A stretch of DNA of 64,000 nt from Geodermatophilus telluris (GTDB lineage Bacteria; Actinomycetota; Actinomycetes; Mycobacteriales; Geodermatophilaceae): assembly GCF_900102745.1 (NCBI RefSeq), contig NZ_FMZF01000006.1:93559-157558 (forward strand), given 5' to 3'. The position numbers were made by a program, and so were the translations under genes. The notes beneath the pieces were generated by a model. That model was not told the DNA's origin. It ran no database searches and saw nothing but the letters and a program-made list of their open reading frames with translations. Below are positions 42,648 to 49,462 of the stretch, piece after piece (the first letter of the stretch is position 1; each line of letters opens with the position of its first letter).

Positions 42648-44177
42648 GTGACCAGCCTGCCCACCGCCGAGGAGCTCCGGACCCTCGCCCGCGAGGCCGC
42701 CGGACGCTGCGGCGTCGACCTCGACGCCGTCGCCGGCGACCACCCGGTGACCTCCCCGCTCACCGGGACCCCGCTGGCCTCGGTCCGCTGGGACACCGCC
42801 GGCGACGTCGAGACGGCCGTCGCCCGCGCCGGCGAGGCGTTCCGCGCCTGGCGGACGACGCCGGCGCCGGTGCGCGGCCAGCTCGTGCGCCGCCTCGGCG
42901 AGCTGCTGCGCGAGCACAAGGCCGACCTCGCCACCCTGGTCAGCCTGGAGGTCGGCAAGATCACCTCCGAGGCGGCCGGCGAGGTGCAGGAGATGGTCGA
43001 CATCTGCGAGTTCGCCGTCGGCCTGTCCCGCCAGCTCTACGGGCGCACCATCAGCTCCGAGCGCCCCGGCCACCGGCTCATGGAGACCTGGCACCCGCTC
43101 GGCGTCGTCGGCGTCATCAGCGCCTTCAACTTCCCGATGGCCGTCTGGTCGTGGAACACCGCCGTGGCGCTGGTCTGCGGCGACCCGGTGGTGTGGAAGC
43201 CCTCGGAGCTCGCGCCGCTGTCGGCGCTGGCCGCCGCGGCGCTGCTGGACCGGGCGATCGCCGAGACCGGCGCCCCGGCCGGGCTCAGCCAGGTCGTGCT
43301 CGGCGGCGCCGACGTCGGCGAGGCGCTGGTGGACGCGCCCGGGGTGGCGCTGCTGTCGGCCACCGGGTCCACCCGGATGGGCCGGGTCGTCGGCCCGCGG
43401 GTCGCCGACCGCTTCGGCCGCTCGCTGCTCGAGCTCGGTGGCAACAACGCCGCGATCGTCACCCCCTCGGCCGACCTCGACCTGGCCACCCGGGGCATCG
43501 TCTTCTCCGCCGCCGGCACCGCCGGGCAGCGCTGCACCACGATGCGGCGGGTCATCGCGCACGTCGACGTCGTCGACGCGCTCGTCGAGCGGGTGGCCGC
43601 GGCCTACCGTGCCCTGCCGATCGGCTCGCCGATCGCGCCCGGGACGCTGGTCGGCCCGCTGGTGCACGACGCCGCGTTCAAGGCGATGCAGGACGCGCTC
43701 GAGGCTGCCCGGCAGCAGGGCGGCGAGGTCGTCGCCGGCGGCGGGCGGCGGCTGGCCGACGAGGCGCCGGACGCCTACTACGCCGAGCCGGCGCTGGTGC
43801 GGATGCCCGGGCAGACCGACGTGGTCCGCCAGGAGACGTTCGCCCCGATCCTCTACGTGCTGCCCTACCGCACGCTGGAGGAGGCGGTGGCGCTCAACAA
43901 CGACGTCCCGCAGGGGCTGTCGTCGAGCATCTTCACCTCCGACCAGGCCGAGGCGGAGCGGTTCCTGGCCGCCGACGGCTCCGACTGCGGCATCGCCAAC
44001 GTCAACATCGGCACCTCCGGGGCGGAGATCGGCGGGGCCTTCGGCGGGGAGAAGCACACCGGCGGCGGCCGCGAGTCGGGGTCCGACGCGTGGAAGGCCT
44101 ACATGCGGCGGGCCACCAACACCATCAACTACTCCGGCGAGCTGCCGCTGGCGCAGGGCGTGGAGTTCCCGATCTGA
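42648..44177 (+). CDS. Aldehyde dehydrogenase, ALDH7 (piperideine-6-carboxylate dehydrogenase) type
   Basis: A 509-residue NAD-dependent dehydrogenase. The catalytic cysteine is Cys296 (TAGQRCTTM) and the glutamate lies in SLLELGGNNAAIV. GGAFGGEKHTGGGRESGSDA near the C-terminus is the antiquitin/ALDH7 signature. The likely reaction is alpha-aminoadipate semialdehyde (or its cyclic form) to alpha-aminoadipate in lysine or pipecolate breakdown. The neighbouring oxidase supports this, although the usual lysine 6-aminotransferase is absent here. It is followed by a perfect 36-base palindrome. Confidence 0.88.
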   Translation: MTSLPTAEELRTLAREAAGRCGVDLDAVAGDHPVTSPLTGTPLASVRWDTAGDVETAVARAGEAFRAWRTTPAPVRGQLVRRLGELLREHKADLATLVSLEVGKITSEAAGEVQEMVDICEFAVGLSRQLYGRTISSERPGHRLMETWHPLGVVGVISAFNFPMAVWSWNTAVALVCGDPVVWKPSELAPLSALAAAALLDRAIAETGAPAGLSQVVLGGADVGEALVDAPGVALLSATGSTRMGRVVGPRVADRFGRSLLELGGNNAAIVTPSADLDLATRGIVFSAAGTAGQRCTTMRRVIAHVDVVDALVERVAAAYRALPIGSPIAPGTLVGPLVHDAAFKAMQDALEAARQQGGEVVAGGGRRLADEAPDAYYAEPALVRMPGQTDVVRQETFAPILYVLPYRTLEEAVALNNDVPQGLSSSIFTSDQAEAERFLAADGSDCGIANVNIGTSGAEIGGAFGGEKHTGGGRESGSDAWKAYMRRATNTINYSGELPLAQGVEFPI

Positions 44178-44184
44178 CGCGCCG

Positions 44185-44220
44185 ACACGGACCCAGTCGT
44201 CATGACGACTGGGTCCGTGT
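44185..44220. terminator. Perfect 36-bp palindrome, terminator-like
   Basis: The two 18-base arms (ACACGGACCCAGTCGTCA and its exact complement) meet with no spacer. It lies 8 bases after the ALDH stop and 16 bases before the phosphofructokinase ATG, so it could end one transcript and also shape the 5' end of the next. Confidence 0.65.
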
Positions 44221-44235
44221 GGGAGCGTCCTCCCC

Positions 44236-45558
44236 ATGGTCGACTCCGCGGACCTCGCCGTCCGCACGCTGGGCCCGTGCCGCATCGACTCGCCGCTGGC
44301 CCCGCGGCTGGGCGCCCGGGAGACGACGCAGCACTCCGTCGTCGAGGAGGACCGCATCCTCTTCGACGACACGCTGTCGATGGCCGGCGCCCGCGGCGTG
44401 CCGCTCGAGCAGCTGCCCAGCCTGGAGCCCGGCGGCCCGCGCAAGAAGATCTACTTCGACCCGGCCAAGACCCGGGTCGGCATCGTCACCTGCGGCGGGC
44501 TGTGCCCCGGCCTCAACGACGTCATCCGCGGGCTGGTGCTGGAACTGTCCCGGCACTACGGCGTCCGGCGGATCGTCGGCTTCCGCAACGGCTACCGGGG
44601 GTTCATCCCGGAGTTCGGCGAGGACGTGCTCGACCTGACCCCCGAGGTCGTCATGCACATCGACGACGAGGGCGGCACCATCCTCGGCACCTCCCGGGGC
44701 AAGCAGGACCCCGAGGCGATCGTGGACGCCCTCGAGCGCCTCAACATCAACATCCTGTTCGTCATCGGCGGGGACGGCACCATCCGCGGCGCGATGGACG
44801 TCGTGCGGGTGGTTGAGGAGCGCGGCCTGAAGGTGGCCGTGATCGGCATCCCGAAGACCATCGACAACGACATCCCCTACATCGACCAGAGCTTCGGCTT
44901 CCAGACGGCGATGTCGGAGGCGACCAAGTCGATCCACGCGGCCAGCGTCGAGGCCCGCTCGGCGCCCGGCGGCATCGGCCTGGTCAAGCTCATGGGCCGG
45001 CACTCGGGGTTCATCGCCTGCTACTCCACGCTGGCCAAGGACGACGCCGACTACGTGCTCATCCCCGAGGTGCCCTTCGCCCTCGACGGCGAGCGCGGGT
45101 TCCTCGAGCACCTGCGCCAGCGGGTGCAGGAGCGCGGGCACGCCGTGGTGGTCGTCGCCGAGGGCGCGGGGCAGGAGCACGTGGAGGGCGAGGAGCCCGG
45201 CCGCGACGCCTCGGGCAACGTCCGCTTCGGCGACATCGGCCGGCTGCTGCGCAAGCGGATCATCGAGCACCTCGACGCGCGTGGGGTGGAGAACAACGTG
45301 CGCTACTTCGACCCGAGCTACGCCATCCGCAGCGTGCCGGCCAACCCCTACGACAGCGCGTACTGCCTGCGCCTGGCGCACGCCGCGGTGCACGCGGCGA
45401 TGGCCGGGCGCACCGAGGTGATCGTGGCCCGCCGGCGGCGGCGCTTCGTGCACATCCCGATGGGGCTGGCGGTCAGCCGCCGCAACCACGTCGACCCGCT
45501 GGGCGACCTGTGGATGTCGGTGCTCGAGGCCACCGGTCAGCCGGTCCGCTTCGAGTAG
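44236..45558 (+). CDS. ATP-dependent 6-phosphofructokinase, plant-like subgroup
   Basis: A 440-residue phosphofructokinase. GIVTCGGLCPGLNDVIRGLV and the active-site motif FVIGGDGTIRGA (GGDGT at residues 178-182) are combined with IPKTIDNDIPY (206-212). Gly in GGDGT together with Lys in PKTIDND is the pairing seen in ATP-using plant-type enzymes, whereas pyrophosphate-using ones have GGDD. It phosphorylates fructose 6-phosphate in glycolysis. It is flanked by a palindrome upstream and a 15-bp-stem terminator downstream, hence monocistronic. Confidence 0.9.
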   Translation: MVDSADLAVRTLGPCRIDSPLAPRLGARETTQHSVVEEDRILFDDTLSMAGARGVPLEQLPSLEPGGPRKKIYFDPAKTRVGIVTCGGLCPGLNDVIRGLVLELSRHYGVRRIVGFRNGYRGFIPEFGEDVLDLTPEVVMHIDDEGGTILGTSRGKQDPEAIVDALERLNINILFVIGGDGTIRGAMDVVRVVEERGLKVAVIGIPKTIDNDIPYIDQSFGFQTAMSEATKSIHAASVEARSAPGGIGLVKLMGRHSGFIACYSTLAKDDADYVLIPEVPFALDGERGFLEHLRQRVQERGHAVVVVAEGAGQEHVEGEEPGRDASGNVRFGDIGRLLRKRIIEHLDARGVENNVRYFDPSYAIRSVPANPYDSAYCLRLAHAAVHAAMAGRTEVIVARRRRRFVHIPMGLAVSRRNHVDPLGDLWMSVLEATGQPVRFE

Positions 45559-45559
45559 C

Positions 45560-45599
45560 GGGGGCCGGTCCGGGCGCCTCGGCTCCCGGACCGGCCCCC
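45560..45599. terminator. Bidirectional terminator hairpin
   Basis: A 15-bp perfect stem, GGGGGCCGGTCCGGG (45560-45574) with its complement (45585-45599), and a 10-base loop. It lies between the convergent phosphofructokinase and PadR genes. Confidence 0.88.
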
Positions 45600-45607
45600 G
45601 GTGCCGC

Positions 45608-46336
45608 TCACGTCGCCGGCGTCCCGGCCTGGCCGGGAGTCCCGGTCTGGCCGGGGGTCCCGGCGTCGGGGCCCTCGGCGAGCAGCAGGTACAGCGCCCG
45701 CCGGGCCTCGGCGAGGACGGCGGCCGCGGCGGTCAGCTGCGCCTCCGACCCGGTGCGCGAGACCTGGCGCACCGCGCCGTGCACCTGCTCGAGCAGGCCG
45801 CGCAGGTCGGGGCCGGCCGCGCCGTCGGCGGTGCCGCCGAACGGGTCGGCCCAGGTGTCGCGGCGCTCCTCGACGTGCTGCCGGCCGGCCTCGGTCAGCG
45901 TGACCAGCTTGCGGCCGGCCTCGGCGGTGACGGTGGCCAGGCCCTCGTCCTCCAGCGCGCTGATCGTCGGGTAGACCGCGCCGGGGCTGGGCGTCCAGCG
46001 GCCGCCGCTGCGCTCGGCGATGGCCTGCATGAGCTGGTAGCCGTGCATCGGCTGCTCGGCGAGCAGCAGCAGGACGGCGGTGCGGACGTCGCCGCGGGGA
46101 GCCCGGCCACGGCCGTGGCGCCGGCCACCGGGGCCGAGACCGCGCCCGCCGGGGCCGAAGCCGCGGCCGCCCGGGCCGAACTCGGGACCGCCGGGACCGA
46201 AGCCGGGACCGCCCGGGCCGAAGCCGGGGCCGGGGCCGAAGCCGCCGGGACCGCCCTCGTGCGGGTGGTGGTGGGGGCCGCGGAAGCCGCGGCGCGGGCC
46301 GGGCTGCCGGCCTCCGGGGAAGGGGTGGGAGAACAT
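45608..46336 (-). CDS. PadR-family transcriptional regulator with Gly-Pro repeat N-terminus
   Basis: A 242-residue regulator. The winged helix is at about residues 84-150 (AVLLLLAEQPMHGYQLMQAI, SPGAVYPTISALEDEGL). The first 80 residues are low complexity: a His-rich start and several FGPGG/GPGGR repeats. The C-terminus carries three GTPGQ-like repeats. The ATG has a caggagg ribosome site. It is probably self-regulated through the inverted repeat at 46355-46377. The effector is unknown. Confidence 0.88.
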   Translation of the reverse strand: MFSHPFPGGRQPGPRRGFRGPHHHPHEGGPGGFGPGPGFGPGGPGFGPGGPEFGPGGRGFGPGGRGLGPGGRRHGRGRAPRGDVRTAVLLLLAEQPMHGYQLMQAIAERSGGRWTPSPGAVYPTISALEDEGLATVTAEAGRKLVTLTEAGRQHVEERRDTWADPFGGTADGAAGPDLRGLLEQVHGAVRQVSRTGSEAQLTAAAAVLAEARRALYLLLAEGPDAGTPGQTGTPGQAGTPAT

Positions 46337-46354
46337 CTCAGGACCTCCTGTGTC

Positions 46355-46377
46355 GTATCGGATGACGCTAACGATAC
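46355..46377. promoter_or_regulatory. Candidate PadR operator
   Basis: GTATCG (46355-46360) and CGATAC (46372-46377) form an inverted repeat with an 11-base spacer, 19 bases upstream of the PadR ATG. It resembles the ATAC/GTAT-containing sites of PadR proteins. The stop codon of the VanZ-like gene lies inside it. Confidence 0.5.
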
Positions 46378-46910
46378 ATCGCTACCGTCGCCCCGTCTAC
46401 TGCCGCCGTACCGGGTGCACCCACCGGTCCTGAGCCGGTGCGGTCGGCCGCGGCGACGATCGCCCCGACCAGCACCGCCCCGACCGCGTTGAGCAGGGCG
46501 TCGACGGGGGAGACCACCCGGCCCAGGGGCAGGAGGAGCTGCAGCCCCTCGATCGCGCCGCCGGTCGCGAGCGCGACCGCGGCCAGTCGCCCGGCTGCGG
46601 CGAGCCCCGGCCACAGCCGCACGGCGAGGGCCGCCGGTGCCGCGAGCAGCAGGAGGTTGCCGACCAGCTGCAGCAGCGTGGCGGGGGAGGCGAGGCCGGT
46701 CAGGTACCAGCGCAGCTCCGCCCCGGGTGCGCCCCACGCCCACCCGGACCCCTCCGGCACGAGGGTCAGCGCCGCCACGACGGCGAGGGCCAGGGCGAGT
46801 CCGGCACCGAGCGGCAGTCGCCGGCCGGAGGGTCCGCGGCCGGTGCCTGCGGCGGGGGAGCGCTGGTCGAGGTCCACGACCCCAAGGTCGATCCACCACC
46901 CGCGCGCCAC
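46368..46910 (-). CDS. VanZ-like membrane protein
   Basis: A 180-residue protein with about four to five membrane spans. ELRWYLTGLASPATLLQLVG and the GLQLLLPLGRVVSPVDALLNA segment (EGxQ...GR..DxxDxxxN-like) identify the VanZ family; the core motif is slightly relaxed. Function in this context is unknown, and teicoplanin resistance should not be assumed. The GTG start at 46910 is uncertain. Its 3' end runs into the PadR promoter region, so the two genes may be partly cotranscribed. Confidence 0.7.
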   Translation of the reverse strand: MARGWWIDLGVVDLDQRSPAAGTGRGPSGRRLPLGAGLALALAVVAALTLVPEGSGWAWGAPGAELRWYLTGLASPATLLQLVGNLLLLAAPAALAVRLWPGLAAAGRLAAVALATGGAIEGLQLLLPLGRVVSPVDALLNAVGAVLVGAIVAAADRTGSGPVGAPGTAAVDGATVAMYR

Positions 46911-46947
46911 CTGCGCGCGGGCTGGGAGGCGGCTGACCGTCTCCTCC

Positions 46948-46963
46948 GACCGTTATCCCCAAC
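46948..46963. promoter_or_regulatory. Shared motif GACCGTTATCCCCAAC, copy 1
   Basis: This 16-base string is matched in 15 of 16 positions at 52342-52357. On the minus strand it lies about 40 bases upstream of the VanZ-like start and reads GTTGGGGATAACGGTC, so it may be a promoter or regulator site. Confidence 0.35.
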
Positions 46964-47129
46964 CCGACGTCGACACGGGACGGAAACGGCACCGTGCCGC
47001 GGCGAGGGGAGGGGACCTGACCGCGGGTCACAGCAGCGGCACGGCGCGTTCCCAGGTGCGTCACAGGTTGGGGGTCGACCCTGGGAGGCGAACGGCCGGA
47101 GGGACCGGCTGCCGGACTAGGAGTGTCCC

Positions 47130-47723
47130 GTGCGCAAGAAGATCGTCCTCGCCGCCACCGCCGGTGTGCTCGCGCTGACCGGCCTCGGGCTCGCCGTCCC
47201 CGCGATGGCCGACGAGGAGGAGACCGGCACGACCGAGGCCACCACCGCCGAGGACCGCATCCGCGACGCGCTCTCCGGCCTCGTCGACGACGGCTCGATC
47301 AGCCAGGAGCAGGCCGACGAGGTGGCCACCACGCTCAGCGACGCCGGCCTGGGCGGGCACGGCGGGCACGGCTGGTTCCGCGGCTTCGACCTCTCCGTCG
47401 CGGCGGAGACCCTGGGGCTGAGCGAGGACGACCTCCGCACCGCGCTGGAGGCCGACGGCGCCAGTCTGGCCAGCGTGGCCGCCGACCAGGGCGTGGCCGT
47501 CGAGGACCTCGTCGCCGCCCTGACCGCCGCCGCCCGCGAGCACCTCGACGAGGCCGTGGCCGACGGCCGGCTCACCCAGGAGCAGGCCGACGAGCGGGCG
47601 GCCGACATCGAGGGCTGGATCACCGAGCGGGTCAACGACACCGACACCGACACCGACGCCGACACCGACGGCGGCCCGCGCGGCGGCTGGGGTCCCTGGG
47701 GGCACTGGGGCGACGACGACTGA
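47130..47723 (+). CDS. Exported acidic protein with C-terminal Trp/Gly/Asp tail
   Basis: A 197-residue secreted protein. The signal peptide MRKKIVLAATAGVLALTGLG is cleaved probably after AMA (about residue 27). Two similar helical modules follow (RIRDALSGLVDDGSISQEQA and HLDEAVADGRLTQEQADERA), then an Asp/Thr repeat and a tail rich in Gly, Trp and Asp. Such repeated SHOCT-like or helical segments are common in exported actinobacterial proteins of unknown role. The GTG start has a ctaggag ribosome site. Confidence 0.75.
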   Translation: MRKKIVLAATAGVLALTGLGLAVPAMADEEETGTTEATTAEDRIRDALSGLVDDGSISQEQADEVATTLSDAGLGGHGGHGWFRGFDLSVAAETLGLSEDDLRTALEADGASLASVAADQGVAVEDLVAALTAAAREHLDEAVADGRLTQEQADERAADIEGWITERVNDTDTDTDADTDGGPRGGWGPWGHWGDDD

Positions 47724-47834
47724 CCCGCGCCCGGCGACCTCCTGACGGCACCCGCTGACGGCGCCGCCCGCACCCGCGGGCGGCGCCGTCGTGCCGTCCA
47801 CGGTGCGGGCCGGGGGTGGACGGATCCGTCCGCC

Positions 47835-47853
47835 TGAGGTTAGCCTCGCCTCA
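47835..47853. promoter_or_regulatory. Possible DtxR/IdeR iron box
   Basis: TGAGGTTAGCCTCGCCTCA matches the iron-box consensus at about 15 of 19 positions, with a near-perfect left half. It ends 21 bases before the GTG of the downstream gene and would overlap its promoter. Confidence 0.5.
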
Positions 47854-47874
47854 CCACGATCCGAGGAGGTCTGC

Positions 47875-48300
47875 GTGGGGCTGCGACTGCCGGTCGGCGA
47901 CGTGACCGTGCTGCTGGGACCCGACGGTGCCCGGAGCCGGGTGATGACCGCCCTGGACGACGACAGCGGCCGCTGCGCCTCCGGGCACGCGTCGGTGCGG
48001 GTGCACCGGCTCGCCGCCCGGGCCGGTGCGGACGTGCGCGACCGGCTCGAGGCGATCGAGGCCGTCGCCGCGCAGGGCGCGACCATCGTGCTCGTCGACC
48101 GCTTCACCGACGGCCTGCCCGCCCCCGAGCGGCGCCGGCTGCTCGCCGCCCTGCGGCCGGTGGCCACCGCCGGGCGCGCCGTCCTCGTCGACGACGCCGA
48201 CCCGGTGGCCGCGCTCGCCGTGGCCGACGGCGCGCTGCGCGCCGACCCGTCCGGCGGGCTCGTCCACGAGCCGCTGGGCGCCGACCTGCTGGCGTCCTGA
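47875..48300 (+). CDS. Hypothetical protein, degenerate ABC-ATPase-like
   Basis: A 141-residue protein. The segment VTVLLGPDGARSRVMTAL looks like an ABC Walker A in which the essential Lys and Ser/Thr are lost, and TIVLVDRFTDGLPAPERRRLL resembles a Walker B and D-loop without the catalytic acids. A LSGG signature is absent. It is therefore probably non-hydrolysing. The GTG has a strong gaggaggt ribosome site. The iron box upstream and the Cys-rich gene convergent with it suggest metal-related control. Function unknown. Confidence 0.65.
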   Translation: MGLRLPVGDVTVLLGPDGARSRVMTALDDDSGRCASGHASVRVHRLAARAGADVRDRLEAIEAVAAQGATIVLVDRFTDGLPAPERRRLLAALRPVATAGRAVLVDDADPVAALAVADGALRADPSGGLVHEPLGADLLAS

Positions 48301-48350
48301 CCCGCGGCGTCCTGACCCGCGGCGTCCTGACCCGCGGCGTCCTGACCGAC
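48291..48350 (+). repeat. 15-bp tandem repeat spanning a stop codon
   Basis: Four direct copies of ggcgtcctgacccgc (the fourth with two changes), starting inside the last codons of the upstream gene. Because 15 is a multiple of three, each copy repeats the same in-frame TGA. Confidence 0.85.
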
Positions 48351-48362
48351 GGCGTCCGGGGT

Positions 48363-48390
48363 CGCGTCCGGGGCCGTGGCCCCGGACGCG
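48363..48390. terminator. Bidirectional terminator hairpin
   Basis: A 13-bp stem, CGCGTCCGGGGCC (48363-48375) with its exact complement (48378-48390), and a two-base loop. It lies between convergent genes. Confidence 0.8.
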
Positions 48391-48400
48391 GGGGAGGGGA

Positions 48401-48691
48401 CTAGCGGGCCGAGTAGGTCAGGCAGTCCGCGGCGTCGGCCTCGGGCCCGACGCTGATCCCCGGGGCGGTGCACTCGAGCTTGTCGTTGTGCACGCAGTCG
48501 GAACGGTGGCAGGCGCCGACCATCCCGCTGCGGCCGAGACCGCCGCGGAAGCTGATCTCCACGAAGGTGCCGCAGTGGGCGTGGTCGCCCCCGACGGTGA
48601 TCGCCCCCGCGTGGCACTGGTGCTCGGCGTTGTAGGAACAGCTGCTCACCGCGCAGTCCTGCACCTGGGGCATGTCCTGGAGAGAGGTCAT
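48401..48691 (-). CDS. DUF1540 cysteine-rich protein
   Basis: A 96-residue protein made of two DUF1540 modules, each with four cysteines: CAVSSCSYNAEHQC with a later AHC, and CHRSDCVHNDKLEC with a later ADC. The pattern suggests metal binding. The ATG at 48691 fits family starts. A second possible iron box lies about 42 bases upstream, so expression may respond to iron. It is convergent with the degenerate ATPase-like gene. Confidence 0.88.
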   Translation of the reverse strand: MTSLQDMPQVQDCAVSSCSYNAEHQCHAGAITVGGDHAHCGTFVEISFRGGLGRSGMVGACHRSDCVHNDKLECTAPGISVGPEADAADCLTYSAR

Positions 48692-48732
48692 GGACCCAGG
48701 CTGGCACGCCCGCGGAGGGCCCGCCAGCCAAG

Positions 48733-48751
48733 GAAGGCTAGCCTGACCTGC
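48733..48751. promoter_or_regulatory. Possible DtxR/IdeR iron box
   Basis: The 19 bases starting GAAGGCTAGCCTGACC match the iron-box consensus at about 12-13 positions, concentrated in the central 15. It lies upstream of the DUF1540 gene (minus) and 118 bases before the P-loop gene (plus). Confidence 0.4.
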
Positions 48752-48868
48752 GCGAACGCCGTCCGGCGGGCACGTCCGGCGGGTTCCGTGCGTTGACCTG
48801 TCGACGGACCCGGCCGGGCACCGGCACCCTCCGGGCCGGCCCCCCGGCGGGCCAGGTGGAGGTGGGAG

Positions 48869-49459
48869 ATGACCCTGTCGACCGGTGGGGACCCGGCGCC
48901 CGGCGCGCCCGGTGCCGCGACCGGCGGCCCCGCGCTCGTGGTGGTCGGCGGGCTGCCCGGCAGCGGCAAGACGACCCTGCTGCGGCAGGTGCTCGACCGC
49001 GACGTGCCGGGCGTGACCGGCGTGGACTCCGAGCACGTCGCCGAGCGGCTGGCCGGCGCCGGCGTCCCCTACCGGCTGCTGCGCCCGCTGGTGCACGCGG
49101 TGCACCGCGTGGCCGTGCTGCGGGCGCTGGCCGGCCCCGCCCCGGTCGTCGTCCTCACCGACCCCTGGACGAGCACCGCCTGGCGCGCCGTCGTGCTGCG
49201 GGCCGCGCACCGGGCCGGGCGGGCGGTGCGGCTGGTGCTGCTGGAGACCACGCCCGAGGAGGCCGCGGCCGGCCAGCGCGAGCGCGGCCGGGCCATCTCG
49301 GCCGGCGCCATGCGCCGGCACGCGGCCCGGTGGGCCCGCCTGCAGCAGGCGCGCGCCGAGGCGGCCGGGTCGGAGGGTCCCGACGACGTCCTCGTCGTCG
49401 ACCGCGAGGCGGCCCGGCGGCTCACCCTCGACGACGTCCTGGGCCGCATCGGCGGCTGA
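48869..49459 (+). CDS. P-loop (AAA_33-type) ATP/GTP-binding protein
   Basis: A 196-residue protein with Walker [16 protein letters not shown] at about residues 28-42, followed by a kinase-like alpha/beta core ([40 protein letters not shown]). Such small proteins resemble zeta-toxin or gluconate-kinase folds, and the substrate is not evident. The ATG has a ggaggtgggag ribosome site. It is convergent with the P-type ATPase gene, with only 3 bases between the stops. Confidence 0.75.
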   Translation: MTLSTGGDPAPGAPGAATGGPALVVVGGLPGSGKTTLLRQVLDRDVPGVTGVDSEHVAERLAGAGVPYRLLRPLVHAVHRVAVLRALAGPAPVVVLTDPWTSTAWRAVVLRAAHRAGRAVRLVLLETTPEEAAAGQRERGRAISAGAMRRHAARWARLQQARAEAAGSEGPDDVLVVDREAARRLTLDDVLGRIGG

Positions 49460-49462
49460 GCC

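Noticed and set aside
46368-46910. Glycopeptide resistance from a VanZ-like gene
   Set aside because: No vanHAX or vanRS genes nearby, and the family is broad; the name does not imply resistance here.
46948-46963. DnaA box / replication origin signal (TTATCCCCA)
   Set aside because: Single sites far apart, with no AT-rich region and no dnaA or dnaN nearby.
48291-48350. Tandem repeat as a possible CRISPR array
   Set aside because: Units are directly abutting with no spacers and only 15 bases long.
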